The notes under the pieces were generated by a model that was given only the letters and a program-made list of their open reading frames with translations, did not search any database and was not told where the DNA came from. Positions 37,963-47,776 of a DNA stretch of 64,000 bases are shown here, piece after piece. Numbering within the stretch: the stretch's first letter is position 1; each line of letters starts with the position of its first letter. This stretch comes from Clostridium collagenovorans DSM 3089. Lineage in GTDB: Bacteria > Bacillota > Clostridia > Clostridiales > Clostridiaceae. The stretch is taken from contig NZ_FQXP01000004.1 in the NCBI RefSeq assembly GCF_900130005.1, forward strand, positions 198,703 to 262,702, read 5' to 3'. A program made the position numbers and the translations under genes.

Positions 37963-38721
37963 GTGAAAAAAATAAGATGTATATCTATGGCTACTGTCAT
38001 TTGTATTATTGCTGGAACTATGACGGGGTGTTCATATAAAGAGTTTGAAGATAAGACTTTAAGTGGAATTAAAAAATTTTTTAATAGTGAAAAGAGCAAT
38101 GATTCAAATAATTACGCAAAGAATGATGATGTAGATTCAGGAAAGTCAAGTGAAAAATTAGAGGAAAGCACCAAAAATATAATTAAAGATAATGCGATCC
38201 GTGAAATGGGGAGTTTAATTACCATAGATTTACCCTATGAAGGCGAAAAACATATAATTGAATATACGATAAATAATACTAAGGTATACTCATCTTTAGA
38301 TGAAAGTAATATTGATAAGAATTTGATTCTAAATAGGAATAATGAAAATATTGATAAAATCTTAGGTAATGGAAAAAAACTAATACTTGCAAATGTAACT
38401 GTAAAAAATGTTGATAGAAATAGTAATATTAATATAGGTGAACTTGGATTAAATTACATTATGGAAAATGGAGAAAAGAGCTCAGGGAATTTTATGTCAG
38501 AAATTGAGTATTTTTCTTTAGCAACTCTAAAGGGAGATGGCAAAGAAAAAGGCTATTACAATTATAATTTGGAAAAAGGTGAAAGTAAGATTGCTGAAAT
38601 TGGATGGATTATAGATCCAAATGAAGTTGATTTAGATAGATTATATATTTGTATTGGCAGTCATACATCATATGAATATCAGAAATTTGTTAAATTAGAT
38701 ATAGGGGAAGGTAAGAAATGA
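37963..38721 (+). CDS. Lipoprotein of ABC exporter operon
   Basis: 252 residues, GTG start with AAAGGAG 6 bases upstream. Signal peptide with intact lipobox TMTGC (Cys ~23), then a polar linker and the beta domain shared with the preceding gene (VYSSLDESNIDKNLILN, GNGKKLILANVTVKN, EIGWIID). Anchored on the outer face of the membrane. Its stop overlaps the permease start by 4 bases, which ties it to the transporter, perhaps as an immunity or sensing lipoprotein. Confidence 0.82.
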   Translation: MKKIRCISMATVICIIAGTMTGCSYKEFEDKTLSGIKKFFNSEKSNDSNNYAKNDDVDSGKSSEKLEESTKNIIKDNAIREMGSLITIDLPYEGEKHIIEYTINNTKVYSSLDESNIDKNLILNRNNENIDKILGNGKKLILANVTVKNVDRNSNINIGELGLNYIMENGEKSSGNFMSEIEYFSLATLKGDGKEKGYYNYNLEKGESKIAEIGWIIDPNEVDLDRLYICIGSHTSYEYQKFVKLDIGEGKK

Positions 38722-39581
38722 AGAATATAATTAAACTAGAATTAAATAAGGCTCTTAAAAATAAATTTTTTTATATAGCCATAGCTATTGGGTTTATGGC
38801 GACAATGATGAATTTTTTATACAATTTAGAAACTTTTAATAATGATTTAAGAATGCTTAAAGAAGCAGAAATTGCTATGAATGCTGTATATAATCCTATG
38901 GTAAGGTCATCAACTATATTTAATAACTGGGTTTTAGGTGAAACTCATACCTTAGGATCAGTAATATTTTTCTTTATCTTGCCTATTTTAGCAGCTATAC
39001 CTTATACATGGTCTTATTGTTCAGAACGTAATAGTGGGTATGTTAAAAATATGATAATTCGTTCTGGAAAGAGGGAGTATTATACTGCAAAATATATAGC
39101 TGTATTTGTATCTGGTGGACTAGCTGTACTTATACCATTAGTATTAAATTTCTTACTAGCCTCAATGTTTTTTCCAGCATCAGTACCAGATTCACAATAT
39201 TATATTTACTATGCTATTAGTGGAAATTCTTTATTGTCAGGATTATTTTATACTAAGCCTCTTATATATGTTTTCATTTTTTTAATAATGAATTTTCTAT
39301 TTAGTGGGGTTATAGCATGTATTAGTTTTATAGTAGCTAGATTTATTAAAACTAAGGTAGCGGTAATTTTATCACCCTTCTTTTTAGTATTAGCTGTAGA
39401 TTATTTTAAAAGGATACCAGAGGCCTTTATTAAAGTAGAGCTTTCTCCTATGCAATTTGTGAAAGGAATGAAATTTGGGTATGACAGTAAGTTGGGAGTT
39501 ATTATTGCAGAGTTTATTTTCTTGTTTATAGTGACATATACATTCTTTGCAATTACAAGGAGTAAAAAAGATGTATATTAA
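38718..39581 (+). CDS. ABC-2 type permease 1
   Basis: 287 residues with about six membrane segments and a periplasm-side loop after helix 1, the layout of lantibiotic-immunity-type ABC-2 permeases. Overlaps the lipoprotein gene by 4 bases and the second permease by 11 bases. It should pair with permease 2 and the ATPase at 40445. Confidence 0.83.
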   Translation: MKNIIKLELNKALKNKFFYIAIAIGFMATMMNFLYNLETFNNDLRMLKEAEIAMNAVYNPMVRSSTIFNNWVLGETHTLGSVIFFFILPILAAIPYTWSYCSERNSGYVKNMIIRSGKREYYTAKYIAVFVSGGLAVLIPLVLNFLLASMFFPASVPDSQYYIYYAISGNSLLSGLFYTKPLIYVFIFLIMNFLFSGVIACISFIVARFIKTKVAVILSPFFLVLAVDYFKRIPEAFIKVELSPMQFVKGMKFGYDSKLGVIIAEFIFLFIVTYTFFAITRSKKDVY

Positions 39582-40431
39582 GTTATTTAAGTTTGATATA
39601 AAAAACGGGTTACTAAAAAATAAAGTATTACTTAGTGCAAGTTTAATTATTCCAATAATTTTATGTATTGATTATATTATTAAAGTTAAAGGTATAACCT
39701 TTGGACAAGAAGTTACATTATCCTTTGCTGATTACTATATGTATATTTTTGGGGGGGTGAAGGAAGGTGTTGTTTTTGGTATGAAAGATTATATTCCATC
39801 TCCAACAACAAATTTTATTATGCCTATAATGTGGAGTATAGTATTTATTACTTTATTTTATGGAACCTTAAATTATCCCTTCAATGATATGAGCGGTATT
39901 GGAAAGCAGATTTTAATTAGGACTAAGGGAAGAATTTCTTGGTGGATATCAAAATGTATCTGGAATCTTATATGTTGTTTATTTTTCTTTTCTATAATTT
40001 TAGGAGTAATATGGATTTTTTGTTTGATTACAGGTGCAGAAATATCAGGCAAAATTAATGTACAGCTTCTCAATAGTGTGTATAATACAAAAATTGAAGA
40101 AATAGATGGAAATAACATATTAATGCCCGTTTATATGTTTGTTTTACCTATTATAGTAACTAGTGCTATTAGCATTATGCAAATGACAATTTCACTTTTC
40201 ATAAAGCCAATATTTAGCTTTTTAGTAACTGTAGTATTACTAGTGTTTTCTGCATATGTATTATCGCCTTGCTTAATAGGAAACTTTCTTATATTAATTC
40301 GTTTTGATTATATTGTGGCCAATGGATTAAATTTTTATATGGGTATTTTTGTGTCAATTTTTGTTATTGTATGTTCTATTATAATTGGAGTGTTGAAATT
40401 TAGACATTACGACATTATTAATAAGGAATAA
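39571..40431 (+). CDS. ABC-2 type permease 2
   Basis: About 286 residues, six membrane segments. Start set at the ATG at 39571 with AAGGAG 9 bases upstream; an upstream in-frame TTG at 39547 has none. Overlaps permease 1 by 11 bases, as in two-permease lantibiotic-immunity transporters (FEG-like). Confidence 0.82.
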   Translation: MYIKLFKFDIKNGLLKNKVLLSASLIIPIILCIDYIIKVKGITFGQEVTLSFADYYMYIFGGVKEGVVFGMKDYIPSPTTNFIMPIMWSIVFITLFYGTLNYPFNDMSGIGKQILIRTKGRISWWISKCIWNLICCLFFFSIILGVIWIFCLITGAEISGKINVQLLNSVYNTKIEEIDGNNILMPVYMFVLPIIVTSAISIMQMTISLFIKPIFSFLVTVVLLVFSAYVLSPCLIGNFLILIRFDYIVANGLNFYMGIFVSIFVIVCSIIIGVLKFRHYDIINKE

Positions 40432-40444
40432 GGGGGTAAACTTC

Positions 40445-41089
40445 ATGGTTAATATAGAAATAAAAAATTTAGAAAAAGAGATAAGAAAGGTAAAGGTTCT
40501 AGATGACATAAACATGTCAATGCAGTCAGGGAAGATATATGGGTTTCAAGGGATTAATGGATCAGGAAAAACTATGCTTATGCGTGTAGTGTCAGGATTG
40601 ATCTATGCAACTAAGGGATCTATTAAAGTTAATGATAAGGAACTTGGTAAGGATATTGCTCTTCCAAACAGCATAGGTATTCTTCTTGAAAATCCATCCT
40701 TTATAGATTCATATTCTGGATTTGATAATTTGAAGATGTTAGCATCCATTCAAGATAAAATTTCAGATGAAGATATAGAAAATGTGCTAACAAAGGTAGG
40801 ATTAAATTGTAAGGATAAAAAGAAGTACAAAAGGTACTCCTTAGGAATGAAACAAAGATTAGGTATAGCAGCTGCAGTAATGGAAAAGCCTGAAATAGTT
40901 ATTCTTGATGAACCAACTAATTCTTTAGATTCTAGTGGAGTTGAACTGGTTAAGAATATTTTGATGGAAGAGAAAAAGCGAAATGCATTGGTCATAATAT
41001 CTTGTCACGATTTAGCTGTTTTAGAATCCATGTCAGACGAAATTTTTGTTCTTACAGAGGGAAAGATAAGTAATCATATAATGAAATAG
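40445..41089 (+). CDS. ABC transporter ATPase of the lipoprotein operon
   Basis: 214 residues, compact ATPase: Walker A GINGSGKTM, signature YSLGMKQRLGIA, Walker B IVILDEP with NSLDSSG, switch His in SCHD. AAGGGGG precedes the ATG. It lacks the C-terminal extension of the BcrA-like ATPase at 21253. Confidence 0.88.
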   Translation: MVNIEIKNLEKEIRKVKVLDDINMSMQSGKIYGFQGINGSGKTMLMRVVSGLIYATKGSIKVNDKELGKDIALPNSIGILLENPSFIDSYSGFDNLKMLASIQDKISDEDIENVLTKVGLNCKDKKKYKRYSLGMKQRLGIAAAVMEKPEIVILDEPTNSLDSSGVELVKNILMEEKKRNALVIISCHDLAVLESMSDEIFVLTEGKISNHIMK

Positions 41090-41106
41090 AAAGAGAGGGG
41101 TATTAT

Positions 41107-41694
41107 ATGAAAAAGAAGGTTTTTATCATTGTAATTATCTTGTTAAGTGCATTATGCATATTCAGAATATATAAGGTAAATAGTGGTTTAAAAAAAGAAA
41201 TTGTTCAGGTTTACCCAAAGGGAGAAGCTGTCCAAGTTGGAAAGAATTTTTTTAAAAGCAGTATTGAAGATATGGATGGCTATGAGGTTACTGTAATAGA
41301 CTCTGAAATTATTCCAACAAATAAGTTCTTAGAATCTCATGGAGAAGATCCAAGTGTTATTGATTCTGACTTTGATTACATATATTCTATTAGAATATTA
41401 GTGAAAAATAAATACAACCAATTTATGGGAGAAAAAGGAATTGATTTTAGGGAGTATGTACTTCAAGGTACAGATTATATGTTAACAATGGATTCCATAG
41501 CATATAAGTTAGCAAATATTAAAATGGATGGGCAAACAAAGATGTCTTTAAATATTGATGATGTTGGAATGGAATTTACATTAACCTATGATATATCAAC
41601 AGAATTATATACTTCTCTTGAAAAAATAGAACAGGACCCACCTAAATTAGTAATATGTCAATATCCAGAAAAGAAGATGTTAATGACTAAGTAA
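41107..41694 (+). CDS. Membrane-anchored extracytoplasmic protein
   Basis: 195 residues: N-terminal membrane helix (~4-20) with no lipobox, then a beta-rich extracytoplasmic domain. It is the last gene of the operon, 17 bases after the ATPase and just before a strong terminator, so it probably works with the exporter. Family not firmly recognised. Confidence 0.72.
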   Translation: MKKKVFIIVIILLSALCIFRIYKVNSGLKKEIVQVYPKGEAVQVGKNFFKSSIEDMDGYEVTVIDSEIIPTNKFLESHGEDPSVIDSDFDYIYSIRILVKNKYNQFMGEKGIDFREYVLQGTDYMLTMDSIAYKLANIKMDGQTKMSLNIDDVGMEFTLTYDISTELYTSLEKIEQDPPKLVICQYPEKKMLMTK

Positions 41695-41716
41695 CATAAA
41701 TTATTTTTTATATAAT

Positions 41717-41763
41717 AAAAATCCCGATGGAAAGCATAACTGCTAAGCTATCGGGATTTTTAA
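41717..41763 (+). terminator. Terminator of the lipoprotein-ABC operon
   Basis: AAAATCCCGAT (41717-41727) pairs with ATCGGGATTTT (41750-41760), with a T-run at the end and a smaller inner stem. Confidence 0.88.
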
Positions 41764-41840
41764 AACTATATTTTAATGTTATTTTGTCTATTTTAAATGT
41801 TATAATGAATTTAATGTTATTTTTAGTAGGAGGTTAGGTT

Positions 41841-43064
41841 ATGAGGGTGTTACATACTGGTGATTGGCATTTAGGTAAGAACTTAGAGGGTCAAAGTAGG
41901 CTTCAGGAGCAGGAGCTTTTTTTAGAGGATTTTGTTCAAATTGTGCAGAGTAATAAGGTGGATTTGGTTATTATAGCTGGTGATGTTTATGATTCTAGTA
42001 ATCCTCCTGCTAGGGCGGAGAAGTTATTTTATGATACTTTAAAGAGGATTTCTAATCATGGTGAAAGGCTTACTTTAGTTATTGCTGGGAATCATGATAA
42101 CCCTGAGAGATTGGTTGCAGCGGGTCCTCTTGCTAGGGAGCATGGAATTATAATGGTGGGCACACCTAAGTCTGTTGTGCAGTGTGGTGACTATGGCAAT
42201 CATAAAGTTGTGAATTCTGGTGAGGGTTTTGTGGAGCTTGAGATTAATGACGATAAGGCTGTTATACTTACTGTACCTTATCCAAGTGAAAAGAGATTAA
42301 ATGAGGTTTTATATAATGATATGGATGGGGATGAGGAGAAGTTAAAGTCTTATAGTGATAGAATCTATTCTTTATTCAATTCTTTGGAGAGTAATTTTAG
42401 AGATGATACTATAAATTTGGTGGTTTCACATTTGTTTGCCATGGGTAGTGAAGAGGGTGGCTCTGAGAGAAGTATTCAATTAGGTGGAAGTTATATTGTA
42501 AGTGGGGATTGTTTCCCTAAGAAGGCTCAATATATTGCCTTAGGTCATGTTCATAAACCTCAAGTTGTTCCTGGTACTTTAAAGAAAGCTAGGTATTCAG
42601 GTTCTCCTATTCATTACAATAAAAAAGAGATTAACTTTAAGAAGCAGTGTATTTTAGTTGATGTTAAAGCTTGTGAAGAGTGTGTTATAAATGAGATTGA
42701 GCTAGATGTTTATAAGCCTATTGAGATTTGGAAGTGTAGCAGTATTGAGGAGGCTATTTCTAAGTGTGAGGAAAATAGCAGTAGAGAATGTTGGGTTTAT
42801 TTAGAGGTAACTACTGATAGGTATATAAGAGAAGATGAGATAAAACTTATGAAGTCTTTGAAAGCTGATATTTTAGAGATTCTTCCTAAGCTTGAGTCTA
42901 TGGAAAATCATGAGGATGAGGCTTTGAATTTTTCTGAGAAGTCTTTTGAGGAGATATTTAAGGAGTTTTACAAGAAGGAAAGAGGAGTTGAGGCTCAAGA
43001 TGATCTTGTAGAGTTGCTTTTATCAATTGTGTCAGAGGATGGTGATAGTAATGAAACCAATTAA
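41841..43064 (+). CDS. sbcD: SbcD subunit of DNA repair nuclease SbcCD
   Basis: 407 residues, Mre11-type phosphoesterase with all metal motifs: GDWHLGK, AGDVYDS, AGNHDNPERL, VSHLF, and LGHVHKPQ. With SbcC it opens DNA hairpins and processes ends. AGGAGG precedes the ATG. Overlaps sbcC by 14 bases, giving translational coupling. Confidence 0.96.
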   Translation: MRVLHTGDWHLGKNLEGQSRLQEQELFLEDFVQIVQSNKVDLVIIAGDVYDSSNPPARAEKLFYDTLKRISNHGERLTLVIAGNHDNPERLVAAGPLAREHGIIMVGTPKSVVQCGDYGNHKVVNSGEGFVELEINDDKAVILTVPYPSEKRLNEVLYNDMDGDEEKLKSYSDRIYSLFNSLESNFRDDTINLVVSHLFAMGSEEGGSERSIQLGGSYIVSGDCFPKKAQYIALGHVHKPQVVPGTLKKARYSGSPIHYNKKEINFKKQCILVDVKACEECVINEIELDVYKPIEIWKCSSIEEAISKCEENSSRECWVYLEVTTDRYIREDEIKLMKSLKADILEILPKLESMENHEDEALNFSEKSFEEIFKEFYKKERGVEAQDDLVELLLSIVSEDGDSNETN

Positions 43065-46000
43065 GCTTAAAATAAAGGGATTAAATAGTTTTATAGAGGA
43101 ACAAACTGTAGATTTTGAGGATCTTACTTGTAGGGGGTTGTTTGGAATTTTTGGTCCTACTGGTAGTGGTAAGTCTACCATATTAGATGGTATTACTTTA
43201 GCTTTGTATGGTGAGGTTGCTAGAAAGAGTTCTAATTATATAAATACTAATTGTAAAGCTTTAAATGTTAGCTTTGAATTTCAGATATCTGGTTCTGAGA
43301 GTAAAAGATATATTGTTGAAAGACAGTTTAAAAGAGATGCTAAAACTGGTAATCCAAGAGCAGCAGGTGCTAAGATAACTGATATTACAATGGACCCACC
43401 TGAGGTTTTGGCGGATAAATCCACAATGGTTACTAAAAAGTGTGAAGAGGTTATAGGTCTTGGGTTAGATGACTTTACTAGAACTGTGGTACTTCCTCAA
43501 GGTAAATTCAGTGAATTTTTAAAGCTTGAGGGTAAAACTAGAAGAGATATGCTTGAGAGATTATTTAACCTTCATAACTATGGAGATAACTTGGCTATAA
43601 AATTATCTAGAGAAATAGCTAAAGAGAAAAGTGAAAATAGTGTACTTTTAGGTCAACTTAAGGGTTATGAAGAGGTTAGTGAAGATTTTCTAAAAACGAA
43701 GAATGAAGCTTTAGAAGTTCTTTATGAAAATATAAAAAATGAAAGAAAGAGTTTAGATGAACTTGAAAAGCTTTATAAGGAAAATAATGAGCTTTGGAAT
43801 CTTCAACTTGAACTTGAATCTTATAAAAAAGAAGAGGAGATTTTAAGGGAAAGGTCTAAGGATATAGAAAAATGTAAGGAGAGAATAAGTTTAGGTGAAC
43901 GTGCTTTAAAGTTAAATCCTTATATTATAGCCTTTGAAAATACTCTTTTAGAAATAGAAAAAACTAATAAATTAATTGAGGAACTAAGTAAAAACTTAGA
44001 GTCCTTAAAGAAGGAAAAGGAAGAGGCTGAAAAGAGATTAGTTGTTGCTAGGGAGAAGAAGGATAAGGAATTACCAGAGCTTAAAATAAAGGAACAAAGA
44101 GTACGTGATGCCATAGAGGAAAAGAAATTGTTAAGTGAGCTAGAGAAAGAAATTAGCTCTATTACAATTAAAATTAATGCTCTTAGAGATGATTATAAAG
44201 CAAAGAAAAAGCATAGTGATGCTCTTAGGGAAGAAATAGAATCTTTAACTACCCTTATTAAGAAGGATGAAGAGAGTTTTGAAAGCTTAAAGATAGATGA
44301 GGATTTAAAACTTAAGGTTCAGCAAGGAATATTATTAAGCGAAAAACATAATGGGATTCAAGAATCCTTATCTAAAAACAAAGCTAAGATAAATAGCTAT
44401 GAAAAGAGTATTGAAGATGCTAGTAAGGAAAGAGAACTTTTAAGTAAGCAGCATAAGGAAAAGAGTGATTTGCTTAATGAAAGTAAAAATAACTTAGAAA
44501 ATCTACTTAAAAACTCTCCAGGGGAGCAAAAGGACTTACTTGAATTGCAAAGGCTTTTAACTGAAAGCAAAGAGAAATGGGGTAAGTTTAATGAGGCTTC
44601 ATTAAAACTTCAAGAAAGCGAAAAGTTACTTTTAAATCTTAATAAATCTGTTGCGGAACATAAGGAGAAAAGGAAAGCTTTAGAAAAGGAATTGCTTAAC
44701 TTAAGAGAGGATTATAAGAGGCTTCAAGTGGAGCATTTAGCTTATAAGTTAAGATCAGATTTAAAAAATGGTGAACCTTGTCCAGTGTGTGGTTCTCTTG
44801 AACATTTTAAGGAGCATGAGGAATTGCTTCAGCATATGGACTCACAAGGCATGGAAAAATTAATTGAAGAAAAGGAAAAAGATTTAGGGTTAATTGGAGA
44901 AACCATAATAAGAGAAGAGACTAACATTGCTAACGAAAATGAGAAGATGACTTATGCTAAAAATTCTATTTTGGAGCTAGGAGAGGACTTTAAAGTGCTT
45001 TCTGTAGATGAGATGCAAAATAGATTTAATGAATTGAATGTGGCGTTAGAAAAGTATGGCAAGGAAAAGGAAGCTCTCGAACAAAGTATGGAATTATTAA
45101 AGGATGAGATCAATTTAGTCTTTAATAAGATTACTAACTTAGATAGTATTAAGGGTGAGAGTGAAAAGCAATTAGGTATTTTAAGAGAGGACTATGAGAA
45201 GGAGCTTAAGGACTACAGTAAGCTTCATGAGGAATTAGATAAGCTTAAAAAAGATACCTTAGTTGAGGATTTCCATGAGAAAAATAAGGAAATACTGAGA
45301 ATTGAAAAGCAAAGAGAAGAGCTTTCCAATGCTATGAAGATAAATAGAACTAAACTTGAAAAGTTAGAAAAAGAAAGAGCAGTTTTGCAGGAACTTTTAA
45401 ATAAAATAGGAGAAGATGGTGGTATTCTTAAGGGAACTTTAGAAGCAAAGAATAAAAATAGAGAAGAGAAGATTGAGGCTCTAAAAATAAAGGTTGGAGA
45501 AGTAGAGGATTTACAAGGCTTACTAAGCAAAATAAAAGTGGATATAGAAAATATAGATAAGCTTTTTGTACAGGCTGAAGAGCATAAGACTTTGACTGAT
45601 AATAAGTACAAAGAGATTAATGAGAAATTCATAGCTGTGTCTAGTAAAGCTCTGGAGCTTAATAACAGAAAAGTTACTGACAATGAAAATCTAAATGTAG
45701 CTTTAAAAAATGAGAATTTCCAATCAGTATCTCAAGTAAAAGAGAGCTTCATAGAAAATGCAAAAATTGACGAACTTAAGGAAAATGTCGAAAAATATAA
45801 AGAAGATTTGGCTAAGGTAAAGGGTAACATTGAGACTTTACTTAAAAAGATAGATTCTAGAGAATTAAGTGAAGAAAAATGGAGAGAGATTCAAGAGCTA
45901 AAAAGCAAAAAAGAAGAGGAACTAAAAATTTTAAATGAAAGCAGAGTTAAGTTAGAAGAAGAGGTTAAGGCGTTAAAGACTAAACTTCAAGAGCTTGCGG

Positions 46001-46545
46001 ATTTATTAAAGAAAAAGGAAGAGCTAGATTATAAACTAGGTATGCTTTCAGATTTAGAAAAATTATTTAAGGGTAAAAAGTTTGTGGAGTTCGTGGCAGC
46101 ATCACAATTAAAATATATATCTATTGAGGCTTCTAAGAAACTTAAGGAGATAACTAATAATAACTATGGCTTAGAGGTTGATGAAAATGGTAAGTTTATA
46201 ATTAGAGACTATAAAAATGGTGGAGCAGAAAGAGATGCCTCTACATTATCAGGGGGAGAGACTTTCTTAGCATCTTTAGCACTGGCACTTGCTTTATCGG
46301 CTCAAATCCAATTAAAAGGAACAGCACCACTTGAACTATTTTTCTTAGATGAGGGATTTGGAACCTTAGATGACAATTTATTAGAGGTGGTTATGGGATC
46401 TCTTGAGAGAATTCATAATGATAAGCTTAAGATAGGAATAATAAGTCACGTGGAAAGTATAAAAAATAGAGTACCAGTTAAGCTTATGATAACACCAGCA
46501 GAATCAGGTAAAGGTGGAAGCAAAGCTAAGATAGAAAGAAGCTAG
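43051..46545 (+). CDS. sbcC: SbcC subunit of DNA repair nuclease SbcCD
   Basis: About 1164 residues, Rad50-type: Walker A GPTGSGKST near the N-terminus, long coiled coils on both sides of a zinc hook CPVC (~residue 570), signature TLSGGETFLASLALALALS, Walker B LFFLDEG, and a switch His in ISHVE. Start set at the ATG at 43051 with AGAGG about 13 bases upstream; the TTG at 43027 is less likely. Confidence 0.96.
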   Translation: MKPIKLKIKGLNSFIEEQTVDFEDLTCRGLFGIFGPTGSGKSTILDGITLALYGEVARKSSNYINTNCKALNVSFEFQISGSESKRYIVERQFKRDAKTGNPRAAGAKITDITMDPPEVLADKSTMVTKKCEEVIGLGLDDFTRTVVLPQGKFSEFLKLEGKTRRDMLERLFNLHNYGDNLAIKLSREIAKEKSENSVLLGQLKGYEEVSEDFLKTKNEALEVLYENIKNERKSLDELEKLYKENNELWNLQLELESYKKEEEILRERSKDIEKCKERISLGERALKLNPYIIAFENTLLEIEKTNKLIEELSKNLESLKKEKEEAEKRLVVAREKKDKELPELKIKEQRVRDAIEEKKLLSELEKEISSITIKINALRDDYKAKKKHSDALREEIESLTTLIKKDEESFESLKIDEDLKLKVQQGILLSEKHNGIQESLSKNKAKINSYEKSIEDASKERELLSKQHKEKSDLLNESKNNLENLLKNSPGEQKDLLELQRLLTESKEKWGKFNEASLKLQESEKLLLNLNKSVAEHKEKRKALEKELLNLREDYKRLQVEHLAYKLRSDLKNGEPCPVCGSLEHFKEHEELLQHMDSQGMEKLIEEKEKDLGLIGETIIREETNIANENEKMTYAKNSILELGEDFKVLSVDEMQNRFNELNVALEKYGKEKEALEQSMELLKDEINLVFNKITNLDSIKGESEKQLGILREDYEKELKDYSKLHEELDKLKKDTLVEDFHEKNKEILRIEKQREELSNAMKINRTKLEKLEKERAVLQELLNKIGEDGGILKGTLEAKNKNREEKIEALKIKVGEVEDLQGLLSKIKVDIENIDKLFVQAEEHKTLTDNKYKEINEKFIAVSSKALELNNRKVTDNENLNVALKNENFQSVSQVKESFIENAKIDELKENVEKYKEDLAKVKGNIETLLKKIDSRELSEEKWREIQELKSKKEEELKILNESRVKLEEEVKALKTKLQELADLLKKKEELDYKLGMLSDLEKLFKGKKFVEFVAASQLKYISIEASKKLKEITNNNYGLEVDENGKFIIRDYKNGGAERDASTLSGGETFLASLALALALSAQIQLKGTAPLELFFLDEGFGTLDDNLLEVVMGSLERIHNDKLKIGIISHVESIKNRVPVKLMITPAESGKGGSKAKIERS

Positions 46546-46795
46546 ATTATACAAAGATAAAAAGGTTTAATCAAATTAAAACTATTTTCAATGAAAGAAA
46601 AAATAAGTTTAATTTAATTAAAAGGGCATAAGGGTTAGGATACAGCTACTTATTAACATGGTATATAATGTGGACAGATTAATGACAAGGTAATTTTAAA
46701 AATAACTACTAGAAAAATAATAAATAAAAAGAGTATTACTAGTGCTTTAAAGAGAAAAGTAGATATTAAAAGTAAATATTAATTGCAGGGTTGGT

Positions 46796-46866
46796 TATAA
46801 TTAAGAGCAGTTGTAATTTAGAGGTAAGTGAAGAGCTTATTTCTAAACTATAACTGTTTTTTTATT
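46796..46866 (+). ncRNA. Candidate short hairpin transcript
   Basis: TATAAT (46796-46801) is followed at start-site distance by a hairpin: 46808-46828 (CAGTTGTAATTTAGAGG then TAAG) with 46836-46856 (CTTATTTCTAAACTATAACTG), ending in seven T. It may be an independent ~55-base RNA or a late terminator for sbcC, whose stop is 260 bases upstream. Confidence 0.4.
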
Positions 46867-46982
46867 ATGTGATTTTTGCATGCCGATTAGTTTTAATTGA
46901 TTAATGGCTTTTGGTTGGTAGGTTAACTTTAGTTGTTTGCTTACTTTAAATTATTTCATGATTTTAGGTTGGTTAGGTCTAA

Positions 46983-47018
46983 TTACTTATGTTACTTATG
47001 TTACTTATGTTACTTATG
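46983..47018 (+). repeat. Tandem repeat, four copies of TTACTTATG
   Basis: Four perfect 9-base units, with a fifth degenerate one (TTATTTGGG) after them. Likely to vary in copy number between strains. Confidence 0.95.
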
Positions 47019-47112
47019 TTATTTGGGTAGAAGGTTAAAGTTTATCATTTTAAGTTAAGGTTTTAAGTTATAACCAGGGTAAGAAGAGGTTATAGAACAA
47101 TATTCACAGTCT

Positions 47113-47220
47113 GGGAAATAATTACTTATGAAAATAAATGGGTTTGGGAAATAATTATTTTTATAAAAATTAGTCGGGAAATAATTTACTAAAGGTGTAT
47201 ACAAAATTTGGGAAATAAAA
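47113..47220 (+). repeat. Four spaced GGGAAATAA direct repeats
   Basis: GGGAAATAA occurs at 47113, 47146, 47176 and 47210, that is 33, 30 and 34 bases apart (near three helical turns). The first three continue as TT. The spacing suggests binding sites for one protein, but no neighbour gene explains them. Confidence 0.7.
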
Positions 47221-47721
47221 TTGTGTTGCCATACATAATTTTACAAATAATGATAAAAATTGAACAACGTCAAATTAACGATAAAATAAAGTCGAAAGCA
47301 GTAGTGCATAAAATAGGGAAAAAAGGTGTTGATGAATAAAAAGTAATATTTTCAATTAAATAGTAAATAAGTTAAAAATATGGGGTTAAAAAGATATATA
47401 GGATTTTTTTATAAAAGAATTTTAAGATTATAAATGATAAGATGTAGATATTATAGAATTCTTGATATTTCTATGTCACAAATATGTTGAATTACAACAA
47501 AAAAATATATAGTTCACAACATTTCCATGCATAAAAAATCAAAAAAGCTATAATTTAAATTATGATATGTAAATATTAATTAAGTTTTAAGGTGCAAGCA
47601 TACAACTTTTAAAAATAAATTTTAATTTATACGTTACTTACAGAATTACTTACATAATGGATTATGACAAATCGAACTATTTCAATACAAGTCATAAATA
47701 GTTTTATCAAAATCCTTCAAA

Positions 47722-47767
47722 AGGCAAAGTAGATTACATTCCTATTTTCTACTTTGCCTATTTTTTT
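47722..47767 (+). terminator. Strong hairpin terminator between convergent units
   Basis: AGGCAAAGTAGA (47722-47733) pairs perfectly with TCTACTTTGCCT (47748-47759), followed by seven T in the plus direction and TTTTG in the minus direction. It can end the minus-strand kinase operon; the plus-strand transcript it would end is not known. Confidence 0.85.
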
Positions 47768-47776
47768 ATTATGGAT

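Larger units (their letters stand above)
46546..47776. other. 1.2-kb intergenic region with repeats and terminators
   Basis: No gene found on either strand. It holds a hairpin transcript candidate (46796-46866), four tandem 9-base units (46983-47018), four GGGAAATAA direct repeats (47113-47220) and a strong hairpin at its right end (47722-47767). Each is listed separately. Confidence 0.6.

Noticed and set aside
45225..45683. 152-codon minus-strand frame inside sbcC
   Set aside because: Ser/Leu/Phe-rich antisense of the coiled-coil codons of SbcC.
46983..47018. The TTACTTATG tandem repeat as a mini-CRISPR
   Set aside because: Units are directly adjacent with no spacers and only 9 bases long.
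47113..47220. GGGAAATAA repeats as VirR/LytTR boxes
   Set aside because: Neither strand fits the LytTR half-site pattern well, so I report them as repeats only.
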